DNA of 49,125 nucleotides from an uncultured Clostridia bacterium (GCA_944380855.1 CALWIW010000015.1:1-49125); one strand, 5' to 3'; shown: positions 34,698 to 43,939, numbered from the stretch's first letter. The notes: a model not told the origin generated them from the letters alone. Program-made: numbers and translations.

Positions 34698-37600
34698 TCA
34701 GTTGTTTGCTATGGAATAGAATGCCTCGATCTCAGCCTGTTCTCTTGACATTCCCTTTTCTTCCATTTTTCCTATTGCTTTCATCATTTTACTGTAATCG
34801 TTTGGTATAATCTTTTTAAACTTAGGAAGGTATCCCTCGTAATCATTCAAAATCTTTTTGCCTATCTGTGAGCCTGTTTCCCTTACGTGATTTTCAATAA
34901 GATTTTTAAGCTCTGCAATATCGTGCTTTTCCTTAACGGCAGTCATTGAAACCATCTCTTTGTTAAGTTTGAGATAAAGTGAATGGTCTTCGTCAAGCAC
35001 ATAGGCAATACCGCCGCTCATACCTGCGGCAAAGTTTTTACCGGTTTTGCCCAAAATTACCGCTCTGCCGCCTGTCATATATTCACAGCCGTGGTCGCCC
35101 ACACCCTCGACAACCGCAAAAGCTCCCGAATTTCTTACGCAGAATCTTTCACCGGCTATACCGTTTATATATGCTTCTCCACTTGTTGCTCCGTAAAGGG
35201 CTACGTTTCCTATAATAATATTTTCCTCTGCCTTAAACTTACTCTCCTTAGGCGGCTTTACAACAAGCTTTCCGCCGGAAAGTCCTTTTCCGAAATAGTC
35301 GTTGCTGTCGCCCTCGAGAACCATTGTAAGTCCCTTTGGAATAAATGCTCCGAAAGACTGGCCTCCGCCGCCGTGACAGTTTACAACATATGTGTCGTCA
35401 GGCAATGTGTTCTTATATTTTTCTGTAATCTCAGAACCAAAGATACTTCCCAAGGTTCTGTTGATACTTGTTACCTTTATATCTATTTTATCGGGAGTTC
35501 CGTTTTTAATTGACCTTTTGAATTTCTTGCAAATAACGCTTTCGTCAATAGTTTCTTCAAGCTTAAAGTCGTAAACGTCCTCCGGGTTAAAATGCACGGC
35601 ATTTTCCTCGCCTTTGTAAAGAATTGCGGAAAGGTCAACCTTTCTGGATTTTTCACTGCTCATATTTTCTTTTAACTTTATAAGGTCTGTGCGTCCCACA
35701 AGATCTTCGACCTTTCTAATGCCCAGCTTTGCCATAAGCTCTCTCAGCTCTTCTGCGATAAATGTCATAAAGTTTACAACATATTCAGGCTTGCCGCAGA
35801 AACGCTTTCTAAGCTCCGGATTTTGTGTGGCAATTCCCACAGGACAGGTGTCTTTGTTGCAAACTCTCATCATAAGACAGCCCATTGTGATAAGCGGAGC
35901 TGTGGCAAAACCAAATTCCTCAGCACCCAAAATAGCGGCAATTGCCACATCTCTTCCGCTCATAAGCTTTCCGTCAGCTTCAAGGACAACCTTTGATCTC
36001 AAGCCGTTTTGAATAAGTGTCTGGTGAGCTTCCGCCAAACCAAGCTCCCAAGGCAAACCTGCGTTATGAATTGAAGTCTGTGGAGCGGCACCGGTTCCTC
36101 CGTCATATCCGGAGATAAGCACAACCTGTGCTCCTGCCTTTGCAACACCTGCGGCAATTGTTCCTACACCTGTTTCCGAAACAAGCTTTACAGAAATTCT
36201 CGCCTTTCTGTTTGCATTTTTAAGGTCATAAATAAGCTGAGCCAAATCCTCAATGGAATAAATATCGTGATGAGGAGGCGGTGAAATAAGTGACACACCC
36301 GGGGTTGAATATCTTGTCTTTGCAATCCACGGATAAACCTTTTTGCCCGGAAGATGTCCGCCCTCGCCCGGTTTTGCACCCTGTGCCATTTTAATCTGTA
36401 TTTCCTTTGCACTTACAAGGTACTCACTGGTAACTCCGAAACGTCCGGAAGCAACCTGCTTAATGGCACTTGAACGCTCGGTTCCAAGTCTTTCAGGTTC
36501 TTCGCCGCCCTCGCCGGAATTTGACTTTCCTTTCAGCATATTCATGGCGATTGCCATACACTCGTGGGCTTCTTTTGAAATAGAGCCGTAAGACATAGCA
36601 CCTGTTTTAAATCTCTTTACAATCTCCGAAACCGGCTCAACCTCATCTATTGAGATTTCTCCGTTTTCAGGGAAGTCAAACTCCATAAGACCTCTAAGGT
36701 TAAACGGTGTTTCAGTGTTGTCGATTTTATCTGTATAAACTTTGAACTTCTCGTAATTTCCTGTCATTGCGGCTTCTCTCAGGGCAATTATTGTTTCTGC
36801 ACTGTAGAGGTGTTCCTCTGTATCGCTGCCGCCTCTGAACTTGTGAAGTCCAAGACTGTCCAGTGTTGTGTCAACGCCAAGTCCCAAGGGGTCAAAGGCA
36901 TGGTTGTGTCTGTACTCCACATCGTCCTCTATATCTTTAAGACCGATACCGCCCACACGGCTTACTGTGTTGGTGAAGTACTTGTCAATAACGCTTTTTT
37001 CAATTCCCACAGCTTCAAAAATCTGTGAGGACTGGTAGGACTGCAAAGTGGAAATACCCATTTTTGCGGCAACCTTTACAACTCCGTGAAGCACTGCAAG
37101 GTTATAATCCCTTATAGCCGTATGATAATCCTTATCGAGCATTCCCTTTTCAATACATTCGGTAATGCTTTCATGGGCAAGGTATGGATTTATGGCTCTT
37201 GCACCGTAGCCTAACAAAGCGGCAAAGTGATGAACATTTCTCGGCTCTGCACTTTCAAGAATAATGGAGATTGCAGTTCTTTTCTTTGTTCTTACAAGAT
37301 ACTGTTCCATTGCGGATACAGCCAAAAGTGACGGTATAGCAACGTGATTTTCGTCAACTCCCCTGTCAGACAAAATCATAATGTTTGCACCGTTTTTATA
37401 AGCTCTGTCGCAGGTTATGAAAAGATGCTCTAAAGCCTTTTCAAGAGAGGTGTTTTTATAATAAAGCATGGATAAAGTAGCAACCTTAAAGCCCGGCTTG
37501 TTCATGCTTCTTATTTTCATAAGGTCAACGGCGGTAAGTATCGGGTTTTTAATGCTTACAACCGTACAGTTTTCCGGCTTTTCCTCCAAAAGGTTTCCGT

Positions 37601-39221
37601 CAGAACCCACGTAAACGGTGGTATCGGTTACTATTTCCTCTCTGATAGCGTCTATGGGCGGATTTGTAACCTGAGCGAAAAGCTGTTTAAAATAGTTAAA
37701 TAAAAGCTGGTGCTTATCGGAAAGTACAGCCAAAGGCGTGTCAATACCCATTGAAGATGTTGGCTCTATTCCGTCTTTAGCCATTGGAAGAACCATATTT
37801 TTTATATCCTCATAGGTATAACCGAAAGCCTTGTAAAGGCGGTCTCTCACCTGCTGGCTGTAGTTTTCAACCCTTTTATTTGGGATAGGCAAATCCTCAA
37901 GCTGAACCAAATGCATATCAATCCATTCGCCGTATGGGTTTCTTTGAGCGTAATACTCCTTGCACTCGTCGTCGGAAATAAGTCTGCCCTCTTTTGTATC
38001 AACCAAAAGCATTTTGCCCGGCTGTAAACGGGACTTCAAAAGGATTTTTTCCTCTGGAATATCAAGAACGCCAACCTCGGAAGCCAAAATAAGCTCGTCA
38101 TCCTCGGTAATATAATATCTTGAGGGTCTTAAACCGTTTCTGTCAAGGATTGCACCCACCTTTTCACCGTCAGAGAAGAGAATGGAAGCAGGGCCGTCCC
38201 ATGGCTCCATCATTGTTGAGTAGTAGCAGTACAAATCCCTTTTGCTTCTGCTCATCATCTGGTCTTTGCTCCAAGGCTCGGGAATTGTCATCATCATAGC
38301 CAGAGGAAGCTCAACGCCGTTCATTACAAGGAATTCTATTGTGTTGTCAAGCATTGCAGAGTCAGAACCGCAGGCGTTTACAACAGGGAAAATTTTGTCC
38401 ATGCCCTCTTCCGGCATAACCGGTGAAAACATTGTTTCCTCACGGGCCAGCATTCTATCCACGTTGCCCCTTATTGTATTGATTTCTCCGTTGTGGAGGA
38501 TAAATCTGTTTGGGTGTGCTCTCTCCCAGCTTGGGTTTGTGTTTGTGGAAAATCTTGAGTGAACCATTGCTATTGCGGATTGATATTCTTCCCTCTGTAA
38601 ATCAGGATAAAAAAGTCTTAATTGATTTACAAGGAACATTCCTTTATAGACCACTGTTCTTGAGGACAGTGAAACCACATATGTGTTGTCATTGCTCTGT
38701 TCAAAAACTCTTCTCACAATATAGAGCCTTCTGTCAAACTCAATACCTCTTTTGGTATTTTCCGGACGTTTGATAAAGCACTGCATGATAAAAGGCATAC
38801 AGTCCCTTGCTCTGTTTCCCAGAGTCTCGGGACATACCGGAACCTCTCTCCAGCCTAAAAACTCCAAGCCTTCCTTAACAGCGATAACTTCAAACATCTT
38901 TTTAGCCTGATTTCTCTCAAGCTTTTCCTGCGGAAAGAAAAACATTCCCACGCCGTAATCTCCCTTTTCCGGAAGATTGATTCCAAGGCTTTTACATTCA
39001 GGTTCAAAGAAACTATGGGAAACATTCACCATAATGCCCACGCCGTCTCCGGTTTCTCCTGAAGCGTCCTTGCCGGCTCTGTGTTCCAGTCTTTCAACAA
39101 TCTTTAAAGCGTCGTCAACTATTTTGTGTGACTCTTTTCCTTTTATATTTACAACCGCACCGATACCGCAGGCATCATGTTCAAAACGTGAGTCGTAAAG
39201 AGTCTGACCTGCTTTTGCCAT
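34698..39221 (-). CDS. gltB: Glutamate synthase, large subunit
   Basis: Converts glutamine plus 2-oxoglutarate to two glutamates. The protein (1507 aa) starts MAKAGQTLYDSRFEHDACGI, with the amidotransferase nucleophile Cys18 exposed after processing. The central and FMN domains include SGEGGEEPERLG, MAQGAKPGEGGHLPG and VLISGYDGGTGAAPQTS, and the [3Fe-4S] ligands lie in RVCNKDTCPVGIATQ. The GXGXG structural domain closes it. The ATG at 39221 lies 8 nt after GAGG; the frame is open to 39338, but that extension is the leader hairpin. Divergent from glnA, with attenuators on both sides. Confidence 0.97.
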   Translation of the reverse strand: MAKAGQTLYDSRFEHDACGIGAVVNIKGKESHKIVDDALKIVERLEHRAGKDASGETGDGVGIMVNVSHSFFEPECKSLGINLPEKGDYGVGMFFFPQEKLERNQAKKMFEVIAVKEGLEFLGWREVPVCPETLGNRARDCMPFIMQCFIKRPENTKRGIEFDRRLYIVRRVFEQSNDNTYVVSLSSRTVVYKGMFLVNQLRLFYPDLQREEYQSAIAMVHSRFSTNTNPSWERAHPNRFILHNGEINTIRGNVDRMLAREETMFSPVMPEEGMDKIFPVVNACGSDSAMLDNTIEFLVMNGVELPLAMMMTIPEPWSKDQMMSRSKRDLYCYYSTMMEPWDGPASILFSDGEKVGAILDRNGLRPSRYYITEDDELILASEVGVLDIPEEKILLKSRLQPGKMLLVDTKEGRLISDDECKEYYAQRNPYGEWIDMHLVQLEDLPIPNKRVENYSQQVRDRLYKAFGYTYEDIKNMVLPMAKDGIEPTSSMGIDTPLAVLSDKHQLLFNYFKQLFAQVTNPPIDAIREEIVTDTTVYVGSDGNLLEEKPENCTVVSIKNPILTAVDLMKIRSMNKPGFKVATLSMLYYKNTSLEKALEHLFITCDRAYKNGANIMILSDRGVDENHVAIPSLLAVSAMEQYLVRTKKRTAISIILESAEPRNVHHFAALLGYGARAINPYLAHESITECIEKGMLDKDYHTAIRDYNLAVLHGVVKVAAKMGISTLQSYQSSQIFEAVGIEKSVIDKYFTNTVSRVGGIGLKDIEDDVEYRHNHAFDPLGLGVDTTLDSLGLHKFRGGSDTEEHLYSAETIIALREAAMTGNYEKFKVYTDKIDNTETPFNLRGLMEFDFPENGEISIDEVEPVSEIVKRFKTGAMSYGSISKEAHECMAIAMNMLKGKSNSGEGGEEPERLGTERSSAIKQVASGRFGVTSEYLVSAKEIQIKMAQGAKPGEGGHLPGKKVYPWIAKTRYSTPGVSLISPPPHHDIYSIEDLAQLIYDLKNANRKARISVKLVSETGVGTIAAGVAKAGAQVVLISGYDGGTGAAPQTSIHNAGLPWELGLAEAHQTLIQNGLRSKVVLEADGKLMSGRDVAIAAILGAEEFGFATAPLITMGCLMMRVCNKDTCPVGIATQNPELRKRFCGKPEYVVNFMTFIAEELRELMAKLGIRKVEDLVGRTDLIKLKENMSSEKSRKVDLSAILYKGEENAVHFNPEDVYDFKLEETIDESVICKKFKRSIKNGTPDKIDIKVTSINRTLGSIFGSEITEKYKNTLPDDTYVVNCHGGGGQSFGAFIPKGLTMVLEGDSNDYFGKGLSGGKLVVKPPKESKFKAEENIIIGNVALYGATSGEAYINGIAGERFCVRNSGAFAVVEGVGDHGCEYMTGGRAVILGKTGKNFAAGMSGGIAYVLDEDHSLYLKLNKEMVSMTAVKEKHDIAELKNLIENHVRETGSQIGKKILNDYEGYLPKFKKIIPNDYSKMMKAIGKMEEKGMSREQAEIEAFYSIANN

Positions 39222-39269
39222 AATAACAACCTCATTTCTCGTGCATTTTCTAAAGAATTGTAATTTCAC

Positions 39270-39329
39270 TTTTAAAAACAAAAAACGGCAAAGGTATACA
39301 GATATTATCTGCGACACCTTTGCCGTTTT
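39270..39329 (-). terminator. Promoter-proximal attenuator hairpin in the gltB leader
   Basis: Minus-strand RNA: AAAACGGCAAAGGT (39329-39316) pairs perfectly with ACCTTTGCCGTTTT (39295-39282), 14 bp. Above an internal loop sits a CAGAT/ATCTG stem. T-tract TTTTTTGTTTTT follows. The base is about 3 nt after the predicted start. The 5' arm contains CAAAGGTGTCGCAGA, matching the AAAGGYGTY core of the carA, asnA and glnA hairpins. Confidence 0.85.
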
Positions 39330-39338
39330 ACTTTGCAT

Positions 39339-39367
39339 ATTTTACTCCATTATCCCCTGTTTGTCAA
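39339..39367 (-). promoter_or_regulatory. gltBD promoter
   Basis: Minus strand TTGACA (39362-39367), 17-bp spacer, TAAAAT (39339-39344). Predicted start near 39332, at the very base of the attenuator hairpin. It diverges from the glnA promoter 60 bp away. Confidence 0.85.
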
Positions 39368-39426
39368 TATAAAAATAAGAATTATGAATAATTTCATTTT
39401 TAATCCTGCATACAGCAGAATAATCC

Positions 39427-39454
39427 TTGACTTTTCCACTGCCCGATGTATAAT
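39427..39454 (+). promoter_or_regulatory. glnA operon promoter
   Basis: TTGACT (39427-39432), 16-bp spacer, TATAAT (39449-39454). Predicted start near 39461. The divergent spacer 39368-39426 holds CTGCATACAG but no clear operator. Confidence 0.82.
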
Positions 39455-39474
39455 AGTAATAATAGAAGTTGAGC

Positions 39475-39530
39475 AAAGGCGTTCATACAAAGGGGTTTTT
39501 ATGCCCTTTTTTATGAGCGTTTTCTTTTTA
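39475..39530 (+). terminator. Promoter-proximal attenuator hairpin in the glnA leader
   Basis: Outer stem AAGGCGTTCATA (39476-39487) with TATGAGCGTTTT (39512-39523), 12 bp with three G-U pairs; inner stem AAAGGG (39489-39494) with CCCTTT (39504-39509); then CTTTTT. The base lies about 14 nt after the predicted start. Shares the AAAGGCGTY core with the other three leaders. A further small hairpin GTTTGT/ACAAAC (39534-39552) follows before the glnA ribosome binding site. Confidence 0.75.
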
Positions 39531-39624
39531 CAGGTTTGTCGCTGATACAAACAATAATAATTGTATTGTTGACAGCAAAAAGAAAATTATTTACTTATTT
39601 TCCTTAAATACGGAGGTTTATGCA

Positions 39625-40830
39625 ATGTATTCATTAGAAGAAGTAAAAACATTTGTGCAGGAAGAGGATGTAAAGTTTATAAGACTGGCTTTTTGCGACA
39701 AAAACGGAGTTCAAAAAAATATAGCTATTATGCCAGATGAACTTGAAAGGGCTTTTTCTCACGGAATTTCTTTCGACGCCTCGGCAATTAAAGGCTTCGG
39801 CGATGAAGTAAAATCAGATTTGTTTCTTCACCCCGACCCGTCAACTCTTGCTATTCTGCCATGGCGTCCCCAAAGCGGCAGGGTTATCAGAATGTTCTGT
39901 GATATATCCTATCCCGACGGAACGCCTTTTGAAAAGGACAGCAGATTTATTTTAAAAAAAGCAATAAAAGACGCAAAGAAAATGGGTATCGAGTGCTATT
40001 TCGGGGCGGAATTTGAATTTTATCTTTTCCATACCGATGAAAAAGGAAATCCAACAGACACTCCTTTTGACAAAGCCGGATACATGGATATAGCTCCTCT
40101 GGACAAGGGCGAAAATGTGAGAAGAGAAATATGCTTTACTCTTTTAGATATGGGAATCATGCCGGAAAGCTCTCATCACGAGGAGGGTCCCGGTCAAAAT
40201 GAAATAGATTTTAGATACAGCGACGCTTTAACTGCCGCCGACAACGCAACCACATTTAAATCAGTGGTTGAGGCAATCGCCATGGGAAACGGTCTTTACG
40301 CCGACTTCTCACCAAAGCCCTTAAAAGACAAAAGCGGAAACGGTATGCATATAAATATGTCCATAAGAAACGAAAACAACAACGATTACTGGGAAAGCTT
40401 TATGGCCGGCGTTTTGGAGCACGTGGAAGAAATGACAGCATTTTTGAACCCCTGCAAGGATTCCTATCTCCGTTTAGGAGAGAAAAAGGCTCCCAAATAC
40501 ATCACATGGTCGCCTGAAAACCGTTCTCAGCTTATCAGAATTCCTGCGGCTCACGGCGAGTACAGAAGAATTGAGCTTCGTTCCCCCGATCCAATGACAA
40601 ATCCATATATAGCCTACACCCTTTTAATTAACGCAGGACTTGACGGAATAAGAAGAAATTTAAATCCCGGAATACCGGAAAATATAAACCTCTTTACTGC
40701 GGAAAAAGCGGTTACCGATAAGCTTAAAGCTTTGCCTTATTCTCTTGAGCAAGCGGTATCAATTGCCAAAAACAGCAGCTGGCTTAAAAGAATTCTGCCT
40801 CCCTGTTACTTTGAATTTGATAACAATTAA
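39625..40830 (+). CDS. glnA: Glutamine synthetase type I, short form
   Basis: ATP-dependent glutamine synthetase (401 aa). Active-site segments are present: FGAEFEFYLF, HHEEGPGQNEIDF, GNGMHINMS, ENRSQLIRIPA and RRIELRSPDPMTNPY. Typical bacterial type I enzymes have about 440-470 residues; this one stops soon after LPYSLEQAVSIA with a divergent end (SSWLKRILPPCYFEF), so the C-terminal helix that ends normal subunits is missing. There is no adenylylation loop, as expected for this group. RBS CGGAGG lies 10-15 nt upstream. An ANTAR gene follows after 40 bp. Catalysis is likely, but the short tail may change oligomer contacts or feedback control. Confidence 0.94.
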   Translation: MYSLEEVKTFVQEEDVKFIRLAFCDKNGVQKNIAIMPDELERAFSHGISFDASAIKGFGDEVKSDLFLHPDPSTLAILPWRPQSGRVIRMFCDISYPDGTPFEKDSRFILKKAIKDAKKMGIECYFGAEFEFYLFHTDEKGNPTDTPFDKAGYMDIAPLDKGENVRREICFTLLDMGIMPESSHHEEGPGQNEIDFRYSDALTAADNATTFKSVVEAIAMGNGLYADFSPKPLKDKSGNGMHINMSIRNENNNDYWESFMAGVLEHVEEMTAFLNPCKDSYLRLGEKKAPKYITWSPENRSQLIRIPAAHGEYRRIELRSPDPMTNPYIAYTLLINAGLDGIRRNLNPGIPENINLFTAEKAVTDKLKALPYSLEQAVSIAKNSSWLKRILPPCYFEFDNN

Positions 40831-40870
40831 AGTAGCAGTTCACATACAAAAATGAAGGGTGTGATAATTT

Positions 40871-41461
40871 GTGTTTGCCGGATCGGAATCTATGAGTGCA
40901 CTGGTGGTATCATCATCTCAAAAGACCTGCGAATCGATAAAATGTCTTCTTCAAAAAAATCGAATTTCACAAATATATACAGGTAACAGTGCCGGAGAAG
41001 CCAGAAGGCTGCTTTCTGATTTTCCCGTGGATATACTTTTAATAAATACACCTCTTTCCGATGAATATGGAACTCAGTTTGCTTTGGACGTAGCAAACAA
41101 CAGCGGCACAGTAGTTCTTTTGTTTGTAAAAAGTGAAAATTATGAAGCTGTTTCATATAAAGTTGAATCAGCGGGAGTATTAACTCTCCCCCGACCAGTT
41201 TCTCCCCAGTTTTTTTCGCAATCCTTAAAACTTGTTATTGCTACACGTGCAAAGGTTAAGAACCTATATGAGAAAAACTCCGACTTACAGGAAAAAATGA
41301 AAGAGGTAAGGATTTTAAACAGGGCAAAGTGGCTCTTGGTAGACAAAAAGAAAATGAGCGAACCTGACGCCCATAGATACATCGAAAAAAACGCAATGGA
41401 CAGATGTGTAAAGAAAAAGGTTATCGCTTTGGAAATAATAGACGCTTTAGACACGGAATAA
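40871..41461 (+). CDS. nitR: ANTAR-domain RNA-binding antiterminator with degenerate receiver (NitR-like)
   Basis: Protein of 196 aa with a CheY-like N-terminal domain, a coiled-coil linker (about 125-148, VKNLYEKNSDLQEKMKEVR) and a C-terminal ANTAR domain (about 150-196: RAKWLLVDKKKMSEPDAHRY, IEKNAMDRCVKKKVIA). ANTAR proteins bind paired RNA hairpins and prevent termination. The receiver lacks the phosphorylation set: the N-terminal acid pair is Ser-Ser (ALVVSSSQ), the acceptor Asp is Asn59 (ILLINTPLS) and the conserved Lys is Arg (LPRPVS), so it is probably not a phospho-switch. Start is GTG at 40871 after AAGGGTGTG. It lies between glnA and purF; a glnA-nitR-gltAB cluster with the same kind of protein is known in Clostridium saccharobutylicum. 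Confidence 0.88.
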   Translation: MFAGSESMSALVVSSSQKTCESIKCLLQKNRISQIYTGNSAGEARRLLSDFPVDILLINTPLSDEYGTQFALDVANNSGTVVLLFVKSENYEAVSYKVESAGVLTLPRPVSPQFFSQSLKLVIATRAKVKNLYEKNSDLQEKMKEVRILNRAKWLLVDKKKMSEPDAHRYIEKNAMDRCVKKKVIALEIIDALDTE

Positions 41462-41491
41462 CAACCTATTTTAAGGAGCTGAATACATACA

Positions 41492-42946
41492 ATGGATTTT
41501 ACTTCAAAAATACATGAGGAATGCGGTGTTTTTGCCGTTTTCTCCGGCAAAGTCTCTGCCGTGGCATCTACAGCTTATTACGGACTTTTTGCACTCCAGC
41601 ACAGAGGACAGGAAAGCTGCGGAATTGTTGTAAACGATGACGGGCTTTTCAAAACCTACAAGGACACAGGAATTGTAAACGACGTTTTCACGCCTCAGGT
41701 TTTACAGGACTTGGGCAGCGGAAACATGGCAATCGGTCATGTAAGGTACAGCACCACAGGAGAAAGCGACAGGATAAACGCACAACCAATAGTTGTAAAC
41801 CACATTAAAGGAAGACTTGCTCTGGCTCACAACGGAAATCTTGTAAACACATCGGTTTTAAAAGAAGAGCTGGAAATGAACGGAGCAATTTTCCATATGA
41901 CCAGCGACACTGAAGTAATCTCCTATCTTATCATAAAGGAACGGCTTACTGCACCATCTATAGAAGAAGCGGTAAACCGTGCCATGAACAGGCTTATCGG
42001 TGCTTATTCTTTGGTTATAATGTCACCATCAAAGCTTATAGCCGTAAGAGATCCAAAGGGATTCAGACCGCTTTGCTACGGAATAACCCCTGACGGAAGG
42101 TATATTGTGGCTTCCGAAAGCTGTGCTCTTGATGCAGTGGGAGCAAGACTTATCCGTGACATTGAGCCGGGTGAAATTCTTGTAATAGATAAAAGCGGTG
42201 TTTCCTCAATTAAAGACCACTGCGGCAAGGAAAAACATTCAAAATGTATTTTTGAATACATCTACTTTGCCAGACCGGATTCCGTTATCGACGGATATTC
42301 GGTACACGAGGCGAGAATACGTGCAGGAATTTTTCTTGCACTTGAACACAACGTAGACGCTGATATAGTAATAGGCGTTCCGGACTCGGGAATTGATGCC
42401 GCCATAGGTTATTCAAGACAATCGGGAATACCATACGGAATAGGACTTGTAAAAAATAAATACATCGGAAGAACATTTATTTCCCCGGGGCAGGAATCCC
42501 GTGAGGACAAGGTTCACATAAAATTAAACCCTATCCCCTCCGTGGTAAAAGGAAAAAGAGTTGTTCTTATAGACGACTCAATAGTCAGAGGTACAACCTC
42601 AAGGAGAATAGTCGAACTGTTAAGAGAAGCCGGAGCCTCTGAAATTCACATGAGAGTTTCCGCCCCTCCTTTTATTAATCCATGCTATTACGGAACAGAC
42701 GTGGACTCAAAGGAAAATCTTATCGCTAACCATCACACTGTCGAGGAAATCGCCAAAATGATCGGAGCGGACACTTTGGGATTTTTAAATCCCGAATATG
42801 TTACCTATCTTAACGGAAGCAAAAATACAAACTGCTACTGCACTGCCTGTTTCGGAGGAAAATATCCAACAAAAACAAAAGAAGAGTTTAAACCCTCCTT
42901 TGATTTTTCCAAAAAACTCAGTCAGCGTGAACAGGAAAAAGTATAA
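41492..42946 (+). CDS. purF: Amidophosphoribosyltransferase
   Basis: First committed enzyme of purine synthesis: transfers glutamine ammonia to PRPP. The protein (484 aa) has a short propeptide MDFTSKIHEE before the catalytic Cys11 (CGVFAVFSGK), the glutaminase motifs FALQHRGQESCGI and GHVRYSTTGES, the PRPP loop VVLIDDSIVRGTTSRR, and cysteines in SKCIFEYIYF, INPCYYG and NCYCTACFGG that fit the Bacillus-type [4Fe-4S] form. It starts 30 bp after the ANTAR gene, far from other purine genes, which suggests that it is placed here as a glutamine consumer under nitrogen control. Confidence 0.97.
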   Translation: MDFTSKIHEECGVFAVFSGKVSAVASTAYYGLFALQHRGQESCGIVVNDDGLFKTYKDTGIVNDVFTPQVLQDLGSGNMAIGHVRYSTTGESDRINAQPIVVNHIKGRLALAHNGNLVNTSVLKEELEMNGAIFHMTSDTEVISYLIIKERLTAPSIEEAVNRAMNRLIGAYSLVIMSPSKLIAVRDPKGFRPLCYGITPDGRYIVASESCALDAVGARLIRDIEPGEILVIDKSGVSSIKDHCGKEKHSKCIFEYIYFARPDSVIDGYSVHEARIRAGIFLALEHNVDADIVIGVPDSGIDAAIGYSRQSGIPYGIGLVKNKYIGRTFISPGQESREDKVHIKLNPIPSVVKGKRVVLIDDSIVRGTTSRRIVELLREAGASEIHMRVSAPPFINPCYYGTDVDSKENLIANHHTVEEIAKMIGADTLGFLNPEYVTYLNGSKNTNCYCTACFGGKYPTKTKEEFKPSFDFSKKLSQREQEKV

Positions 42947-42990
42947 ATCAAATTTTTATAACCAAATATAAAAAATAAAGGAGCGTTGTC

Positions 42991-43737
42991 ATGCGTAATT
43001 ACGAAGCAGAATTTAAAAACAGAGTAGAATTCATCAAGAATATTTTAGATAAAACAAAAGCACAGGGTATAGTTTTCGGAAACAGCGGAGGAAAGGACAG
43101 TGCGTTGGTGGGAATTCTCTGCAAAGCCGCCTGCGAAAATACAGTTGGAATTATCATGCCATGCTGTTCACAGAGAAACTTCGGCTCAGATATGAACGAC
43201 GGTGAAGAACTGAGCCGGCAGTTCAACATAGAAACAAGGGTTGTTGACCTTACCGAGGTTAAAAACAAAGAGCTTGAGGTTTTGGAAAATGTAACAGCCA
43301 TTACCGACGCCGCTTCCGCAAACATAGCTCCAAGGCTCAGAATGACCACCCTCTACACCATAGCCGCCTCAGAAAACCGCATGGTTGCAGGTACAGGCAA
43401 CAGAAGCGAAGCTTATATGGGATATTTTACAAAATGGGGCGACGGAGCATATGATTTTAACCCTATCGCCGATCTGACAGCAACAGAAGTTTTTGAATTT
43501 TTAAGATATCTAAACGCACCTGTTTCAATCATCGAGAAAGCACCGTCGGCAGGTCTTTTTGAGGGTCAGACCGACGAACAGGAAATGGGCGTAACTTATA
43601 AGGCAATCGACGGATATCTTCTTGAGGGAAAAGCCGAAGAAGATGATATGAAGATTATACAAAGATACCATATGAGAAACCTTCATAAAAGAAAAATGCC
43701 TGAGGTTTACGCCGTTTACGAAGAAGATTTAAAATAA
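42991..43737 (+). CDS. nadE: NAD(+) synthase, ammonia-dependent
   Basis: Last step of NAD synthesis, amidating nicotinate adenine dinucleotide with free ammonia. The protein (248 aa) has the ATP pyrophosphatase P-loop VFGNSGGKDSALVG, ANIAPRLRMTTLYTIA, VAGTGNRSEAYMGYFTKWGD and IEKAPSAGLFEGQTDEQEMG. No N-terminal nitrilase domain, so it must use ammonia directly. AAAGGAG precedes the ATG. It lies 44 bp after purF with no terminator between, so it is probably the last gene of the glnA operon. pncA/pncB for nicotinate salvage lie about 1 kb further on. Confidence 0.96.
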   Translation: MRNYEAEFKNRVEFIKNILDKTKAQGIVFGNSGGKDSALVGILCKAACENTVGIIMPCCSQRNFGSDMNDGEELSRQFNIETRVVDLTEVKNKELEVLENVTAITDAASANIAPRLRMTTLYTIAASENRMVAGTGNRSEAYMGYFTKWGDGAYDFNPIADLTATEVFEFLRYLNAPVSIIEKAPSAGLFEGQTDEQEMGVTYKAIDGYLLEGKAEEDDMKIIQRYHMRNLHKRKMPEVYAVYEEDLK

Positions 43738-43813
43738 TCAGAAAACTAAATAAATCTATAAAAATCTTCCAAAATTCCCCGATAAAACTTCACTAAAATA
43801 CACAAGACTCCCT

Positions 43814-43843
43814 TTGACTTTTTTCTTTAAAATATGTTAAAAT
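43814..43843 (+). promoter_or_regulatory. Promoter of the CarD-like gene
   Basis: TTGACT (43814-43819), 18-bp spacer, TAAAAT (43838-43843). It separates the CarD-like gene from the nadE operon. Confidence 0.55.
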
Positions 43844-43939
43844 ACAAATATAGAAACAAGAAATAACAATATTTGTAAAAATTATATTAATTTACGGAAA
43901 TATACCTCACAGACATGAAAGTAATCGGAGGCGACGGAA

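Noticed and set aside
39222-39338. N-terminal extension of gltB by 39 codons
   Set aside because: The extension runs through the leader hairpin and predicted start site; the ATG at 39221 has a good ribosome binding site and puts the catalytic Cys at residue 18.
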